5,407 bases of DNA from JAZTZP01 sp045637525 (GTDB taxonomy: Bacteria > Bacillota > Clostridia > UBA1381): assembly GCA_045637525.1 (NCBI GenBank), contig JAZTZP010000132.1:1-5407 (forward strand), read 5' to 3'. The position numbers and the translations under genes are program-made. Position 1 is the first letter of the stretch; every line of letters begins with the position of its first letter. The notes beneath the pieces were generated by a model. That model saw only the letters and a list, made by a program, of their open reading frames with translations. It was not told where the DNA came from and ran no database searches. Shown piece by piece: positions 5,388 to 5,407 of the stretch.

Positions 5388-5407
5388 TTCCATAACGTTT
5401 GCGAAGC

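Overview
The window looks like chromosomal DNA of a low-GC Firmicute, most likely a gut Clostridia member of the Ruminococcus/Oscillospiraceae kind. The base composition is A+T-rich, promoters are consensus sigma-A type, Shine-Dalgarno sites are strong, and the proteins look like those of anaerobic glycan degraders. The taxon is inferred, because no rRNA or marker gene is present.

Layout from left to right. (1) Positions 1-35 hold a minus-strand ribosome-binding site and -10 box for a gene lying just outside the left edge. (2) A 17-bp-spaced extended -10 promoter (197-225), flanked by small palindromes, drives a 652-residue intracellular glycoside-hydrolase-like protein (293-2251, +). Its stop codon lies inside its own intrinsic terminator. 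(3) The 281-bp gap after it contains a 62-bp fragment (2281-2342) of a second copy of the SGNH hydrolase gene found further right. It is followed by a 32/33-bp tandem repeat that carries the probable promoter of the next gene. (4) An AAA ATPase with a DUF4143 C-terminal region and a PD-(D/E)XK-like motif follows (2533-3885, +). Its sampled sequence is more A+T-rich than its neighbours. (5) A long bidirectional terminator hairpin (3997-4040) separates it from (6) a convergent SGNH/GDSL-type esterase gene (4057-5064, -), which has a near-perfect promoter of its own. (7) The right end (5203-5387) is non-coding and packed with hairpins. Four perfect hairpins of different sequence alternate exactly with the 7-base linker GCGATAT, with further palindromes on either side.

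The glycosidase-like protein and the esterase probably act on related (acylated) sugars inside the cell, although they are transcribed separately and in opposite directions. The ATPase does not obviously belong to that pathway. It lies between two direct copies of an SGNH gene segment, which suggests past rearrangement or insertion at this locus. The most unusual structure is the GCGATAT-linked hairpin array at the right end.
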